A DNA stretch of 64,000 bases from Paenarthrobacter sp. PH39-S1. GTDB lineage: Bacteria; Actinomycetota; Actinomycetes; Actinomycetales; Micrococcaceae. The notes under the pieces are model-generated. The model saw nothing but the letters and a program-made list of their open reading frames with translations, was not told where the DNA came from and searched no databases. Within the stretch, counting starts at the first letter, position 1; every line of letters starts with the position of its first letter. The translations under genes and the position numbers were made by a program. The stretch spans positions 1 through 64,000 of the forward strand of contig NZ_JASISR010000004.1 of the NCBI RefSeq assembly GCF_030063245.1, given 5' to 3'. Shown one piece after another: positions 1 to 8,859 of the stretch.

Positions 1-1567
1 CGGCGCCGCGAACATACACATCGCTGTGTTCACCAATCTCGGTTTCGGCCGGGGCTTTCTTCATGTTTGGTGCCGCCGGCAATGGCGGCCGGGTTTGTTG
101 GCTGTCGCTGTTCATCGAGGCCATCAGGCGTTTGAGAGTGGTGTAAGTGGGATAGCCGTGTTGGTTCAGGATTTGTTGGCACGTCGCCTCCAAACGTTGC
201 CTGTTGTTCTTACCCAGGCCCTCCAAGATGTTTTGGCAGTCCAGAAAGGCTTGGGCCTGGATTTTCGGGCGGTCCAGGACCATCTCGATGACCTTGATCG
301 TCGCGGGGCCGAAGCTGCGGGCGCGGTCAAGGAACCACTTCCGGGACCAGAGGCCAGCCACGTCCTGATGCTGTTTGGGTACGTGTTCGGCCATGGTCGA
401 ATATTGGCCCTTGCGCCCGTGTTTGCGCGGATGTTCACAGGCCACGGCGTCGCCATCGAAGACCGTGACTTTCACTGCGGTCAGCCGGACCTTCAAGATT
501 CTCCCGGTCAGCTTGTAGGGCACCGAGTAATGCTGGTAATCGGCGGTGACATGGTAGTTTCGTCCAACTTTCAGCTGCTTCCATTCCACGGATTCAAACC
601 GTTCCGCGGGCAAGGGTTGCAGCAGCAGCGCTTCCTCCAAAGTGAACTGCTCGCTCCTGGTCGTGCCATCCACGCGCCTGATCTGCTCATTGATCTCATC
701 GACCCGCCCATCGATGGCCGTGTTCAACTCCGCCAAGGTCATCCAGATTTCCTCGCTCAGATACCCGATGACACGCTTGTTAGCGACGTTGACCGCAGAT
801 TCTGCAGCCGCCTTGTCTCTTGGGCGATTCGATCTGGCTGGCACGATCGCCGTGCCGTAGTGATCAGCCAATTGCTGATACCGGGCATTGATGACCCGGG
901 TACTGTCATTCTTGCTGTGTCGGTTCGTCGCGGTCGCAGCATTGTCGGGAACCACGATCGGAGTGACACCGCCATAAGACTCGAAAGCCTGAACGTGGGC
1001 GCTGTTCCACGCCTCCTGCTTCATATCGGTAAACGCCTTGCAAAAGACCATGCCCGAATACGGCAACACCGCCACGAACAGGTACGCCTTGGTCACTTCA
1101 CCAGTCACGGCGTCAATGAGCGCCAGCGTGTCCCCGGCCCAATCCACCAACATCGCCCGCCCCGGTTCGTGATGCAAAGTGGCCACGACCTCATGAACCG
1201 ACGCGTAGTCATTGAACAACTGGCAAAACTGCGTATAACCGTACTTCTTTCCCTGCACCGCCGGCGCCTGCACATACCGATACCAGGCCTGCTGCAACGT
1301 GTAATGCCGATTAGATTTCATCGACTTCACGATTCCGGCAAAGTCTGGCTGTACGAAGTCCGCCGAGACGTTCTTCCTGCCATCGGGGAACAACTGCGCC
1401 AGCTCATCCCGGCTCAACGACGCCGCCTGCGCCGCTGTGATTCCCCGGGCCTTGACGGTCTTGCTCACCAAGGAAATCTCCCGGCGTGAACAACCCACCA
1501 TCTGCACAATCTCGCTATAGCTCCGGTGCTCCAACACCAAAGCCATGATCGCACTGTAATCCGCCAT
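1..1567 (-). CDS. istA: IS21-family transposase IstA, C-terminus beyond left edge
   Basis: An uninterrupted minus-strand frame runs from the ATG at 1567 off the left edge (522 codons visible). The N-terminus (MADYSAIMALVLEHRSYSEI) is the helix-turn-helix region of IstA transposases. The DDE catalytic core is recognisable: VDWAGD (Asp near 142), VPDNAA (Asp near 208) and AAESAV (Glu near 256). A beta-barrel-like C-terminal segment (around YHVTADYQHYSVPYKL) follows. IstA cuts and joins the element ends; its partner, the ATPase IstB, would be encoded to the left. No frameshift or stop is seen, so the protein could be active. The large plus-strand frame over the same bases is an antisense shadow. 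Confidence 0.88.
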   Translation of the reverse strand, partial: MADYSAIMALVLEHRSYSEIVQMVGCSRREISLVSKTVKARGITAAQAASLSRDELAQLFPDGRKNVSADFVQPDFAGIVKSMKSNRHYTLQQAWYRYVQAPAVQGKKYGYTQFCQLFNDYASVHEVVATLHHEPGRAMLVDWAGDTLALIDAVTGEVTKAYLFVAVLPYSGMVFCKAFTDMKQEAWNSAHVQAFESYGGVTPIVVPDNAATATNRHSKNDSTRVINARYQQLADHYGTAIVPARSNRPRDKAAAESAVNVANKRVIGYLSEEIWMTLAELNTAIDGRVDEINEQIRRVDGTTRSEQFTLEEALLLQPLPAERFESVEWKQLKVGRNYHVTADYQHYSVPYKLTGRILKVRLTAVKVTVFDGDAVACEHPRKHGRKGQYSTMAEHVPKQHQDVAGLWSRKWFLDRARSFGPATIKVIEMVLDRPKIQAQAFLDCQNILEGLGKNNRQRLEATCQQILNQHGYPTYTTLKRLMASMNSDSQQTRPPLPAAPNMKKAPAETEIGEHSDVYVRGA

Positions 1568-1700
1568 AAAACGGCCCTCCCAGTCAACGCGGCCGCACCG
1601 AATATGCCGCCCATTTCCCAAGAGGACCACAGCCCCACCTCCAGCGGTACCCCCTAGCCGAAACGAGCAGTACCACCTACCCGGACTAGCCGTACCATCA
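1..1700 (-). mobile_element. IS21-family insertion sequence, right-hand part (left end outside window)
   Basis: The element enters from the left edge. Visible are its transposase gene and the 133 bases between that gene's start codon and the boundary. I place the end at the CA of 1699-1700, because IS21 ends read 5'-TG...CA-3' and an interrupted host gene resumes at 1701. GTACC occurs three times in the last 54 bases (1647, 1670, 1692), like the repeated terminal motifs of this family. The istB helper gene and other end, expected to the left, are not in the window. Confidence 0.8.
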
Positions 1701-1708
1701 CGCCGTAT

Positions 1709-2107
1709 TTGCCAATTGCCGCGGCCGTCCGCGAATTGATCGTCAACATGCTCGGCGGCCTCTCCTACGGCAAGATGCTGGGCAACGTCGCCAGCGCCTT
1801 CATCATCTTCCTGGGCGTCATCGCGGCCCTGAACCAGATGAACATTGCGGTCACCGTGACCACGCCCATCCTGATCACCGTCCTGGCCATCGTCGCCGGA
1901 GTGGTTATCGTCGGTGCCGGCGGAGGGCTGATCAAGCCCATGCAGGCCCGCTGGGAAAGCTACCTGTCCAAAGCCGAAGAAGAGGCACCCCAGATCAAGG
2001 AGCAGGCCAAGAACGCTCCCAGCGTGAAGGACCAGGCGCAGCAGGCCAAGGACAAGGCCCGGCGGAGCCTGGATTCCGGTAACAAAGAGGGTGCCCACCG
2101 CATCTGA
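1709..2107 (+). pseudogene. 5'-truncated TM-helix-repeat membrane protein (mechanosensitive-channel-like)
   Basis: The frame is open from the IS boundary at about 1701 and has only a TTG (1709) to start from. The product begins inside a domain: IAAAVRELIVNMLGGLSYGK, two membrane segments (ASAFIIFLGVIAALNQM and PILITVLAIVAGVVIVGAGG), then GLIKPMQARWESYLSKAEEE and a lysine-rich tail. This matches the C-terminal end of conserved TM-helix (PF05552-type) proteins often annotated as mechanosensitive channels, which normally carry several repeats before this point. The missing N-terminal part probably lies on the other side of the IS. I infer a gene inactivated by the insertion; a truncated product might still be translated from TTG without a good ribosome binding site. 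Confidence 0.72.
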
Positions 2108-2160
2108 TCACCCAACCCAGGGACCATCCCGGTCCCGTTTGATAACAAGGAGAACACCTC

Positions 2161-2982
2161 ATGATTAGTACAGATCAGATCCAGGACCTGCTCAGCAGCG
2201 GTGGAACCGTTGTCGGCGGGGAAGGCGAGAAGATCGGCAAGATCGGCCAGGTGTACCTGGACGACGAAACGGGCAAGCCCGAATGGGTCACGGCGAAGAC
2301 CGGGATGTTCGGCGGTGCGGAGACCTTTATTCCGCTGGCCCAGGGCACCGTTGATGGGGACGCCATCAGGGTTCCTTACGACAAGGACAAGGTCAGGAAC
2401 GCTCCGCGGATGGACGATGCCGAGGGGCACCTGAGCAAGGACCAGGAGGCCGGCCTGTACGAGTACTACGGGCTGGCCTATTCGGAGCGGAAGTCGGATT
2501 CTGGGCTTCCCGCCGGCGGTGCTCCGCAGCAGAGCGCTGGAGGGCGGAAGGACCGCTCCGGAGAACCTGCTGTGCAGGGCCGCGACACGTCCGGACCGAC
2601 CACCGATGATGCCATGACGCGGTCGGAGGAGCGGCTGAATATCGGGACGGAAAAAGTCGAGTCCGGCAAGGCCCGGTTGCATAAATACGTGGTGACGGAG
2701 AACGTTTCCCAAACTGTACCGGTCAGCCACGAGGAGGTCCGGATCGAGCGTGAGCCGATCACCGAAGCCAACCGCGGTGCCGCCATGGCTGGAGGAGACC
2801 TCACCTCCGAGGAGCACGAGGTCACCCTGCATGCGGAGCGGCCCGTGGTGGAGAAGGAAACCGTCCCGGTGGAACGTGTCCGGCTCGGGACCGAAACGGT
2901 CACCGGTGAGCAGCAGGTGAACGAGGAAGTCCGCAAGGAAAAGATCGACACCTCCGAGGTTGGAGACGCGAAGAAGCCCTAA
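2161..2982 (+). CDS. PRC-barrel and DUF2382 (YsnF/AvaK) stress protein
   Basis: The start at 2161 follows AAGGAG at a good distance. The first ~100 residues form a PRC-barrel: ISTDQIQDLLSSGGTVVGGE, KIGKIGQVYLDDETGKPEWV, then PLAQGTVDGDAIRVPYDKDK. A hydrophilic linker rich in Gly and Ser follows. The last ~115 residues (SEERLNIGTEKVESGKARL through ETVTGEQQVNEEVRKEKID) are a DUF2382 domain. Proteins of this architecture are common in Arthrobacter and Deinococcus relatives and are associated with general stress; no enzymatic role is known. The protein has no signal peptide or membrane segment and is probably cytosolic. The next gene downstream is a small acidic protein with its own ribosome binding site. 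Confidence 0.88.
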   Translation: MISTDQIQDLLSSGGTVVGGEGEKIGKIGQVYLDDETGKPEWVTAKTGMFGGAETFIPLAQGTVDGDAIRVPYDKDKVRNAPRMDDAEGHLSKDQEAGLYEYYGLAYSERKSDSGLPAGGAPQQSAGGRKDRSGEPAVQGRDTSGPTTDDAMTRSEERLNIGTEKVESGKARLHKYVVTENVSQTVPVSHEEVRIEREPITEANRGAAMAGGDLTSEEHEVTLHAERPVVEKETVPVERVRLGTETVTGEQQVNEEVRKEKIDTSEVGDAKKP

Positions 2983-3044
2983 ACGTCCGCGGCAGGGAGG
3001 GCCCGGACAACCGATCCACCGACGCGCGAATACGACTCGATGAG

Positions 3045-3072
3045 TACCCATGCAGGTCTACCCATGCAGGTC
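3045..3072. repeat. 14-bp tandem duplication
   Basis: TACCCATGCAGGTC occurs twice head to tail (3045-3058 and 3059-3072) in the leader of the small protein gene at 3128. Each copy contains an ATG, but neither is followed by a sensible frame. Confidence 0.85.
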
Positions 3073-3127
3073 CGCGCCCCGAATCTGTTCCCGGCATCCG
3101 TGACAACGAAAATTAAGGAGAAAGCAG

Positions 3128-3313
3128 ATGCAGTTCGACAAACAGCAAATCATTGATCACCTCAAAGGCAAAGGCGATCAGGACAAGGCCGACCAGGCCC
3201 AGTCCGATCTCCCCGACAAAGTCGATACCGATAAGGACTCCGGGCTGCTGAGCAAACTCGGCGTCAACGTCAAGGACCTGATGGGCAAGCTCCCCGGCGG
3301 ACTCGGCGGCTGA
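3128..3313 (+). CDS. Small charged hypothetical protein
   Basis: A 61-residue protein preceded by TTAAGGAGAAAG at an ideal distance from the ATG. The first half is very hydrophilic and charged (DKQQIIDHLKGKGDQDKADQ), followed by SDLPDKVDTDKDSGLLSKLG and a glycine-rich end (KLPGGLGG). It has no signal peptide or membrane helix. I do not recognise a named domain; by position (behind a PRC-barrel stress protein) and composition it resembles small hydrophilic stress-induced proteins, but that is an inference. A strong hairpin follows 50 bases after the stop, suggesting it ends its transcript. Confidence 0.75.
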   Translation: MQFDKQQIIDHLKGKGDQDKADQAQSDLPDKVDTDKDSGLLSKLGVNVKDLMGKLPGGLGG

Positions 3314-3365
3314 CACAGGTCCGGCCTATGCAACGTCTGCCCGAAATGCTCACCCTCCGGATGGC

Positions 3366-3402
3366 GCATCCGTCCCGCTTCCTTCGGGAGCGGGACGGAT
3401 GC
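3366..3402 (+). terminator. Hairpin downstream of the small protein gene
   Basis: The arms GCATCCGTCCCGCTTCC (3366-3382) and GGGAGCGGGACGGATGC (3386-3402) pair almost perfectly around a three-base loop. No T-run follows, so termination would be of the GC-rich actinobacterial type. It could serve transcripts from either side. Confidence 0.65.
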
Positions 3403-3623
3403 GTTGAGCGCCATCCTCGGTGGCGGACCCCACGTTTCCCAAGGCCTCTCACTTTGGGAGGAGCAGCCCCACTTTATACGTGAGGTTGGAGATTCGTGAC
3501 TTGGGTGAATATACCGGCACCTCCGGAACTTCAATCGCCACCCCATTTTCCACTCCGGACTGCTTTGGCCGTTACACGCATGCGGCCTGCCCGACAGAGG
3601 CCTGGCGTCCCATACTTCCCGAT
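3403..3623. other. No gene recognised
   Basis: Only weak frames without homology-like features or ribosome binding sites are present between the hairpin and the DoxX gene end. Confidence 0.5.
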
Positions 3624-4148
3624 TTAGACCGACACCAGTGGCAGATTACGGTGGCCGCGCCGCGAAGCTAACAGGTGCGCGCAGACCTCGACCGCGGATT
3701 CTTCCAGCTGATCGCCCCTTACGGCGTCGTGATCATGACTTCGGCGTGCCGGGTCGGTTGAGCCTTCCTCCACGGGAGTGACGGATGCCGCGGACGTCGC
3801 GTCGGCGGCGAGGGCTTTGCAGCGGCGGTAAATCTGCACGCCAATGGCAGCGGGGACGCTGGCTGCAACTCCCATCGTGGTCGCGGCGGCGCCGGCCGCG
3901 GGAGTGGCCAATCCCAAAGCGAGGGCTAAACCTGCGCCGGCTTCACCAAGGCCGGCGAGCACAGCACTCAGCTTGGCAGGTCGGAAGCCCATAGCATGCA
4001 TGCCCTTGCTCGTGCCCTCGATGCCGCCGCCGCCGAACCAGCCGAAGAGTCTTTGGGATCCATGGGCGACGAGCACCCCGCCGAGGGCGACCCGCAACAC
4101 GGTTTGCGCGGTGGTGGTGGCGACGGAACTACTGGACGCATGGCTCAT
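3624..4148 (-). CDS. DoxX-family membrane protein with atypical C-terminus
   Basis: I chose the ATG at 4148 because AGGAGAAG lies five bases upstream; a start 12 codons earlier is also open but lacks this. The first ~95 residues are DoxX-like: TTAQTVLRVALGGVLVAHGS, FGWFGGGGIEGTSKGMHAMG, then two hydrophobic helices (KLSAVLAGLGEAGAGLALAL and AAGAAATTMGVAASVPAAIG). DoxX proteins are small four-helix inner-membrane proteins linked to redox and quinone processes. After AAIG the normal fourth helix is absent; instead an Arg/Ala-rich hydrophilic tail (VQIYRRCKALAADATSAASV) runs to the stop. None of the three frames on this strand resumes the family sequence, so the 3' part appears to have been replaced by deletion or rearrangement. 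Function is doubtful. Confidence 0.65.
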   Translation of the reverse strand: MSHASSSSVATTTAQTVLRVALGGVLVAHGSQRLFGWFGGGGIEGTSKGMHAMGFRPAKLSAVLAGLGEAGAGLALALGLATPAAGAAATTMGVAASVPAAIGVQIYRRCKALAADATSAASVTPVEEGSTDPARRSHDHDAVRGDQLEESAVEVCAHLLASRRGHRNLPLVSV

Positions 4149-4618
4149 GGGACTTCTCCTGGAGGTGGTGGGGTCAGTTTTCACTCAGCAGCGGCTGCGC
4201 TCATCCTGCCGCAGTGCTTGCGGAATGTCTCTGGTGAATCCATTTGGCCACTCCTCACCCGAGTTCCGCATCGTCGGCCATAAGGGCGGCCAGCGCCAGG
4301 GCCGCGCCGGCCTGTAACGCCGCGCATCTAGTAGCCGCATTGCGCGCAGGATCCTATACCGAAGCCTGAGGATTTCAGTTCGCCGCGAGAGCCCTACGAG
4401 CCTGTGACGACGGCACCGGTGGCGGGGCTTACAAGCAGAAATCGGGCGTCTCGGGAAAACTGCGCCGATAACTGTGAGGTGCAGAAGTCTGTTGACCTCC
4501 TGTTCCACCCCGCCCTCGCCCGAACCCGTGAGGAGGGCATCCCAGCGGGCCTCCATCTGCTTGCGACGTCCATCTGTTTGCCGACGTTGTTGCGTGCTGG
4601 ATCGACGAATTAGCCGGA
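4149..4618. other. Intergenic stretch, nothing recognised
   Basis: This 470-base stretch separates the DoxX gene start from the oxygenase gene end. Frames exist on both strands but they are rich in Arg/Pro/Ser, lack ribosome binding sites and show no family pattern. It must hold the DoxX promoter, but I could not pick out convincing -35/-10 boxes. Confidence 0.5.
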
Positions 4619-5521
4619 TCAGTGCAGTTCGGCGTCTGGAGGCCGGGTCCGGGACCCCGCCTCCATGACTCCTTCCGGTCCGATGTCGGCCAGGACATAT
4701 CCGTTGGGGTGGATCTCGCCCATGGGCTGGCCGGGGGTGAAGCGCGGCCTCGGTCCAGCAGGACGACGGCGGTGGATAGCATTGCGGGCTGCCAGACCTG
4801 TATTGAGCGCGGCCCGGGACCACCATCGGCTGCAGGGCAAGCCGAGGGCCTTGCTGATCCTGTCGTCGTCGAGCATGGTGGCGATCATCCGCCGCGTCAG
4901 CGGGTGAAGGAAGCGGGGTTGGGTGCCTTGCAGAACCTGCACGGTTGCGTTGATGAGGGTCCTGCCGGCTGCGCTCGGGCCGACCCTTCGCTGTTCGTAG
5001 TCATCGAAGAATGCCGCGGCCGTCTCGAAGGTGGGAGGGAAGTCAGGGATGTGCATGCGCGCACCTAGGTCGCCAAAAAAGCGCGTGGCTGCGGCTATTT
5101 CCAGCTGTGTCGGTGGCCGCCAGCCGTGGTTTTGAGTCCAGCGGATCGGAACAATGAGGAGGGAAAGGAGCACGTAGAGGAAGTCCTCGCCGCTGGCGGG
5201 AACATGCTCGTGGACGCGGTTGAGCAGTGCCGTCATCTGCCGGCCGCGGTCACTGTCCAGGCCGCCGGCGATGAGTTCGTAGATGACGACGCCGGTGTCG
5301 ATGGAGCGTTTCATCGGGTGGGCCGGAATTTCCCCGTTGGCCACGAGCGTCCGCGCGCCGGAAGAAATGGCGAAATTCCGGTAATAGGCCAGGAAAAAGC
5401 CGAACTCCATGTCGCTGGCCAAGTCGAAAAGGACCATCTGGCGGAAGGTGGCTTCGAAGTCCTCCGGGCGACCCTCTTCTTGCTGCTTCAGGCTCTGCGA
5501 GAGGGACGGATGTAGTCGCAT
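4619..5521 (-). CDS. Oxygenase MpaB-family protein (DUF2236)
   Basis: The ATG at 5521 is preceded by GGAGG nine bases upstream and gives 300 residues, the usual family size; the frame stays open another 47 codons upstream but that part looks non-coding. The sequence fits the ER-bound oxygenase mpaB/rubber oxygenase catalytic domain: an N-terminal region with ATFRQMVLFDLASDMEFGFF, then NGEIPAHPMKRSIDTGVVIY, LLSLLIVPIRWTQNHGWRPP and a C-terminal HPLTRRMIATMLDDDRISKA. Bacterial members are haem-binding proteins, some of which act as latex-clearing oxygenases; the physiological substrate of this subgroup is unknown. It has no signal peptide. It stands alone between the DUF72 gene and the intergenic stretch. 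Confidence 0.78.
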   Translation of the reverse strand: MRLHPSLSQSLKQQEEGRPEDFEATFRQMVLFDLASDMEFGFFLAYYRNFAISSGARTLVANGEIPAHPMKRSIDTGVVIYELIAGGLDSDRGRQMTALLNRVHEHVPASGEDFLYVLLSLLIVPIRWTQNHGWRPPTQLEIAAATRFFGDLGARMHIPDFPPTFETAAAFFDDYEQRRVGPSAAGRTLINATVQVLQGTQPRFLHPLTRRMIATMLDDDRISKALGLPCSRWWSRAALNTGLAARNAIHRRRPAGPRPRFTPGQPMGEIHPNGYVLADIGPEGVMEAGSRTRPPDAELH

Positions 5522-5716
5522 GTTGGTAGACCTCCAGGGGAGGATCGTTGGTGCCCGAACGCTGGACCGCCGAGGCGGAGTAACGATGAAGTTGTTCAAT
5601 CGTAGGCCGGCGTTGACCGGGAATCCAGCGGCCGGCTTGCCGGAGATATGGACGTGAGGCAACAGGGCTGCGCCGGGCGCGGGACCTCCGGCATGGGCTC
5701 ACCGTCGGTGGCTTTT

Positions 5717-6448
5717 TTAGCCCTCACCGAGAATGGCTCGGAGCGTGTCAGCGTTGCGGACCGCGTTCCCGCCGCCGTCGTTATTGAAGTAGACGTACAC
5801 GTCCTTTCCAGCGCCCTGCCACTGTCGGATTCTCTCGGCCCACCACCGCAGGTCCTGCTCTGAGTAAGAACCACCGTAGAGGTAATCGGTGTCGGGACCG
5901 TGCATCCGGACATAGACGAAAGGTGCCGTGGCCTGCAGAACGCAGGGGAGATTCGCCCCGCTCATGACGCAATAAGCTGCCTGATGGTGTTCGAGAAGGG
6001 CGTAGACCGCGTCGTCGTTCCAGCTGTGGTGGCGGAATTCGACGGCGACCTGGACCCAGGTCGGGAGCAGGGTCAGAAAGTAGCCCAGCCGCGCATCATC
6101 GCGCTCCAAGTCCGGCGGCAGTTGGACCAGCAGGACGGCTCGCTTATCGCCCAGCTCGTGCCACGACCGGGCGATCCGGTCAATCCAGACCTCCGGGGCA
6201 TAGAGCTTTTTGCCGTGCGTCAGGCCGCGGGGAGCTTTGACCGAAAGTAGAAACCCTTCCGGCAAGCGGCGGCGCCAGCCAGCGAAGGTTGATTCCCGGG
6301 GCCAGCGGTAGAAGCTGGCGTTCAGTTCGACCGTTCCGAACCTCCCGAAGTAGTATCCGAGCCGGTCACGCGCGGCGGTCCCGGGCGGGTAGAGAACGTG
6401 GTTCCAATGGTCGTAGCTCCAGCCCGAAGTACCAATGTGAACGCTCAA
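5717..6448 (-). CDS. DUF72 (YecE-like) protein
   Basis: 243 residues from a TTG start preceded by GGCGGAG. It has the DUF72 signature throughout: MSVHIGTSGWSYDHWNHVLY at the N-terminus, FGTVELNASFYRWPRESTFA, LSVKAPRGLTH, VLLVQLPPDLERD, VAVEFRHHSW, then FVYVRMHGP and VYVYFNNDGGGNAVRNADTL at the C-terminus. The fold is a TIM barrel related to sugar-isomerase-like proteins, but no activity has been established for the family. It is cytosolic. The length is normal and no key region is missing. It is transcribed divergently from the secreted phosphodiesterase gene at 6729. Confidence 0.9.
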   Translation of the reverse strand: MSVHIGTSGWSYDHWNHVLYPPGTAARDRLGYYFGRFGTVELNASFYRWPRESTFAGWRRRLPEGFLLSVKAPRGLTHGKKLYAPEVWIDRIARSWHELGDKRAVLLVQLPPDLERDDARLGYFLTLLPTWVQVAVEFRHHSWNDDAVYALLEHHQAAYCVMSGANLPCVLQATAPFVYVRMHGPDTDYLYGGSYSEQDLRWWAERIRQWQGAGKDVYVYFNNDGGGNAVRNADTLRAILGEG

Positions 6449-6728
6449 TCTCTGACTCCGCCTTTCGCGAGGGGCACTGCTCCGATCCTATTCGACGCTG
6501 TGTCCGGAAAAGGGACCCTCCCATTGCTAACGGATGGACGAATGGTGCCGATGGTAACTATGCAGGGGTTGATGGGGTCGGGGCTCCATCCGCGATTGGT
6601 GATGTCTGGAGCTGTCGGGAGCGGAAACGTCAGCGCTTTCGGTACAGGGCACGTAAAAATCAGCTCCCTGCCATTGCTGAGCAAGTGATGCGGTATGGCT
6701 GACGGTCGATGGCAAGCGAGGGTCTCAT

Positions 6729-8690
6729 ATGTCAAAGTGTCTAAAGTCTCGCCGAGCAGGCAACAGGACCGTAGTGGTCGTGCTCGCCGTGCTCTCATTG
6801 GTCCTGGGGATCACCGGTCCCAGTGCCGGGGCGGCGACAGCAACCGCGCCGGCGGCGAATGTGCCGGTGACCACCGTCAGCACACCCCCGCCCACGGGCC
6901 TGAAGGCGACGGGGCAGGTGTATAACGGGATCGATGTTTCCTGGGATGCCGTGGCGGGGGCTGGGGGTTACCGTCTGTATTACTCCACGAACGCGGATAT
7001 GAGTAACGCCGTGTTCAAGCGGTCCACGGGGCCAAGTGTCTCCATCGGTGGGCTGGCCGCTCAGGCGGTGTACTACGTCAAGGTCCGTGCGCTGACCGCG
7101 GACGGCGCCAACCTTACGGGCTACGCGGACGCTGTCAGCGCTAAAACGGGTCCGATCCAACCACTGCCGCCCACGGGCCTGGCCTCTTCAGCGCAGTATC
7201 CCACTTCGCTGACGATGGCCTGGAACGCGGTGACAGGCGCCGCCGGGTACCGGTTGATGTACTCGTCGCATGCCGATATGAGTACTCCTTCATACCGGAA
7301 TATCACCGGCAGTCTCACGGGAAGCTTTGGCGGGCTAACACCCGAAACGACGTATTACGTCCAGATCCGCGCGACAAACGCCAACGGCGACGGAATCACT
7401 GATTACTCCCCTGCGGTGTCGGCTAAAACAGCCGTGGCACCGCCTGCACCTCCGGTTGGTCTAAAGGTCACCAAGCAAAGCCCCACGACCCTTTCGTTTA
7501 CGTGGGGCGCTGTCCCGAACGCTCCCGAGTACCGCCTGTCTTTCAGCAAGAGCGCTGATATGAGTTCCGCCGCCTACACCCGCTACACCGTGACGTCTGC
7601 GGAAGTCCGGGGACTGAGCGCGGCCTCCACCTATTACGTCCAGGTGCGGGCCATTAACTTGGACGGAAGCACGATTACCTCGTACTCACCGGTCCTCAAG
7701 GTGACAACCGGTCTTGCCCCTGTCCTGGCGGCAGTGAACAACCCGCTGACCGTGGCCTCATACAACATCATGTGCGCGAACTGCATCGGCGATAACGAAC
7801 TAAACCCCGACGTCAACCCATGGGTGGTCCGCAGGGACGCTGTGGTTGCGACCATCACATCGAAGATGCCCGACATCATGGGCATTCAGGAGGCATCCCA
7901 GGGATGGCTCGCAGACTCCCCTCCTGGCGGTCTTTCCCAGTTCGAGGACCTGAAGCAGAGGCTGAACGCGGCGGGGGCGCCGTATGAGCTGACCAATGAC
8001 AAGCGCAATAACTGCGTGGATCCCCAAACACCTACCGATTGCGTGTACATGGACCAGGGCGCCTCCCAAGGGGATCGCATCTTCTACAACCCGAATAAAG
8101 TGAAAATCGTCCGATCCGGGTCCCAGCAGCTGCCCTTCCTGGATCCGGCAAAAAATGAGAGATATGTGGCATGGGCTGAGGTCATTCAGCTTTCTTCCGG
8201 CAAGCATTTCTTCTATGGCACTACCCACCTGGAAGTGACCAAGGCCGACGGCTACAACGAACTGCGGGCGCAACAGGCCCAGGCCATCATGGACGTCATC
8301 CACGAGCAGAACGCGGCGAACCTGCCGGTCATCATGGTCGGCGACATGAATTCCAGCAAATGGCTTGAACCCACCAATTCCGCCTATGACGTCTTTGTCG
8401 GCGCCGGTCTGATAGACCCGCTCGGCAACACGTACAAGAGCTTCTACCCCAGCGGCGACGCGACGGCGGAAACGGTGATCAACGCCAACATCAACAGCTG
8501 GAACGGTTACCAGCGCTTGGCAGGGGCCTTCCCCACAGGTCAGCTTGGAACGTACATCGACTACATCTTCACTTCAAAAATGCGGGTCCAAAGATACGAA
8601 AACGTGGCCAATATCGACACGAACGGCAACTATATCGGCGTCTTCCCCTCCGACCACAACATGCAATACGCCACGGTCGGTCTGCCGTAG
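6729..8690 (+). CDS. Secreted protein: three fibronectin type III domains and endonuclease/exonuclease/phosphatase domain
   Basis: 653 residues. A signal peptide spans residues 1-36 (basic start, then VVVVLAVLSLVLGITG, cleavage near SAGA-AT). Three FN3 repeats follow (about 55-145, 150-240 and 245-335), each with the YRL...S.ADMS...Y and TYYVQ(I/V)RA pattern. Residues ~340-653 form an endonuclease/exonuclease/phosphatase domain: LTVASYNIMCANC, MPDIMGIQEAS (metal-binding Glu), GTTHLEV, VIMVGDMNSSK (metal-binding Asp/Asn), YIDYIFTSK and the terminal PSDHNMQYATV (catalytic Asp-His). DNase I-like, sphingomyelinase-like and inositol-phosphatase-like activities share this fold, so the substrate cannot be called. 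It probably works outside the cell, the FN3 domains acting as spacers or surface/polysaccharide anchors. A GAGGG site lies just upstream of the ATG. Confidence 0.88.
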   Translation: MSKCLKSRRAGNRTVVVVLAVLSLVLGITGPSAGAATATAPAANVPVTTVSTPPPTGLKATGQVYNGIDVSWDAVAGAGGYRLYYSTNADMSNAVFKRSTGPSVSIGGLAAQAVYYVKVRALTADGANLTGYADAVSAKTGPIQPLPPTGLASSAQYPTSLTMAWNAVTGAAGYRLMYSSHADMSTPSYRNITGSLTGSFGGLTPETTYYVQIRATNANGDGITDYSPAVSAKTAVAPPAPPVGLKVTKQSPTTLSFTWGAVPNAPEYRLSFSKSADMSSAAYTRYTVTSAEVRGLSAASTYYVQVRAINLDGSTITSYSPVLKVTTGLAPVLAAVNNPLTVASYNIMCANCIGDNELNPDVNPWVVRRDAVVATITSKMPDIMGIQEASQGWLADSPPGGLSQFEDLKQRLNAAGAPYELTNDKRNNCVDPQTPTDCVYMDQGASQGDRIFYNPNKVKIVRSGSQQLPFLDPAKNERYVAWAEVIQLSSGKHFFYGTTHLEVTKADGYNELRAQQAQAIMDVIHEQNAANLPVIMVGDMNSSKWLEPTNSAYDVFVGAGLIDPLGNTYKSFYPSGDATAETVINANINSWNGYQRLAGAFPTGQLGTYIDYIFTSKMRVQRYENVANIDTNGNYIGVFPSDHNMQYATVGLP

Positions 8691-8827
8691 GCCTGCAGGG
8701 CTGCCAGGACGGGGCAGTGAACGCGTCATGATACAGGCGCACTTCGTAGCGGGGACAAATCCATCCGGCGAGGAGCCGACTGGATGGGGGCCGCGGGTCG
8801 GTGATAGGAGTGACACGGCCGGGGGAA

Positions 8828-8855
8828 TGAACCTCTCAGCACCCTGCAACGTGGA
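8828..8855 (+). promoter_or_regulatory. SigL-type ECF promoter (TGAACC-N16-CGTGGA) of the lipoprotein gene
   Basis: TGAACC at 8828-8833, a 16-base spacer and CGTGGA at 8850-8855. This equals the -35/-10 pattern known for mycobacterial SigL promoters, and the same spacing occurs twice more beside the sigma gene (10836-10863 minus, 10873-10900 plus). It lies 53 bases ahead of the lipoprotein start codon. Confidence 0.72.
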
Positions 8856-8859
8856 AGGC

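Noticed and set aside
26-1489. 487-codon plus-strand frame
   Set aside because: It is antisense to the IstA transposase, whose minus-strand frame has clear DDE motifs.
4185-4826. 213-codon minus-strand frame between DoxX and the oxygenase
   Set aside because: Overlaps the oxygenase gene in another frame; Arg/Pro-rich and without a ribosome binding site.
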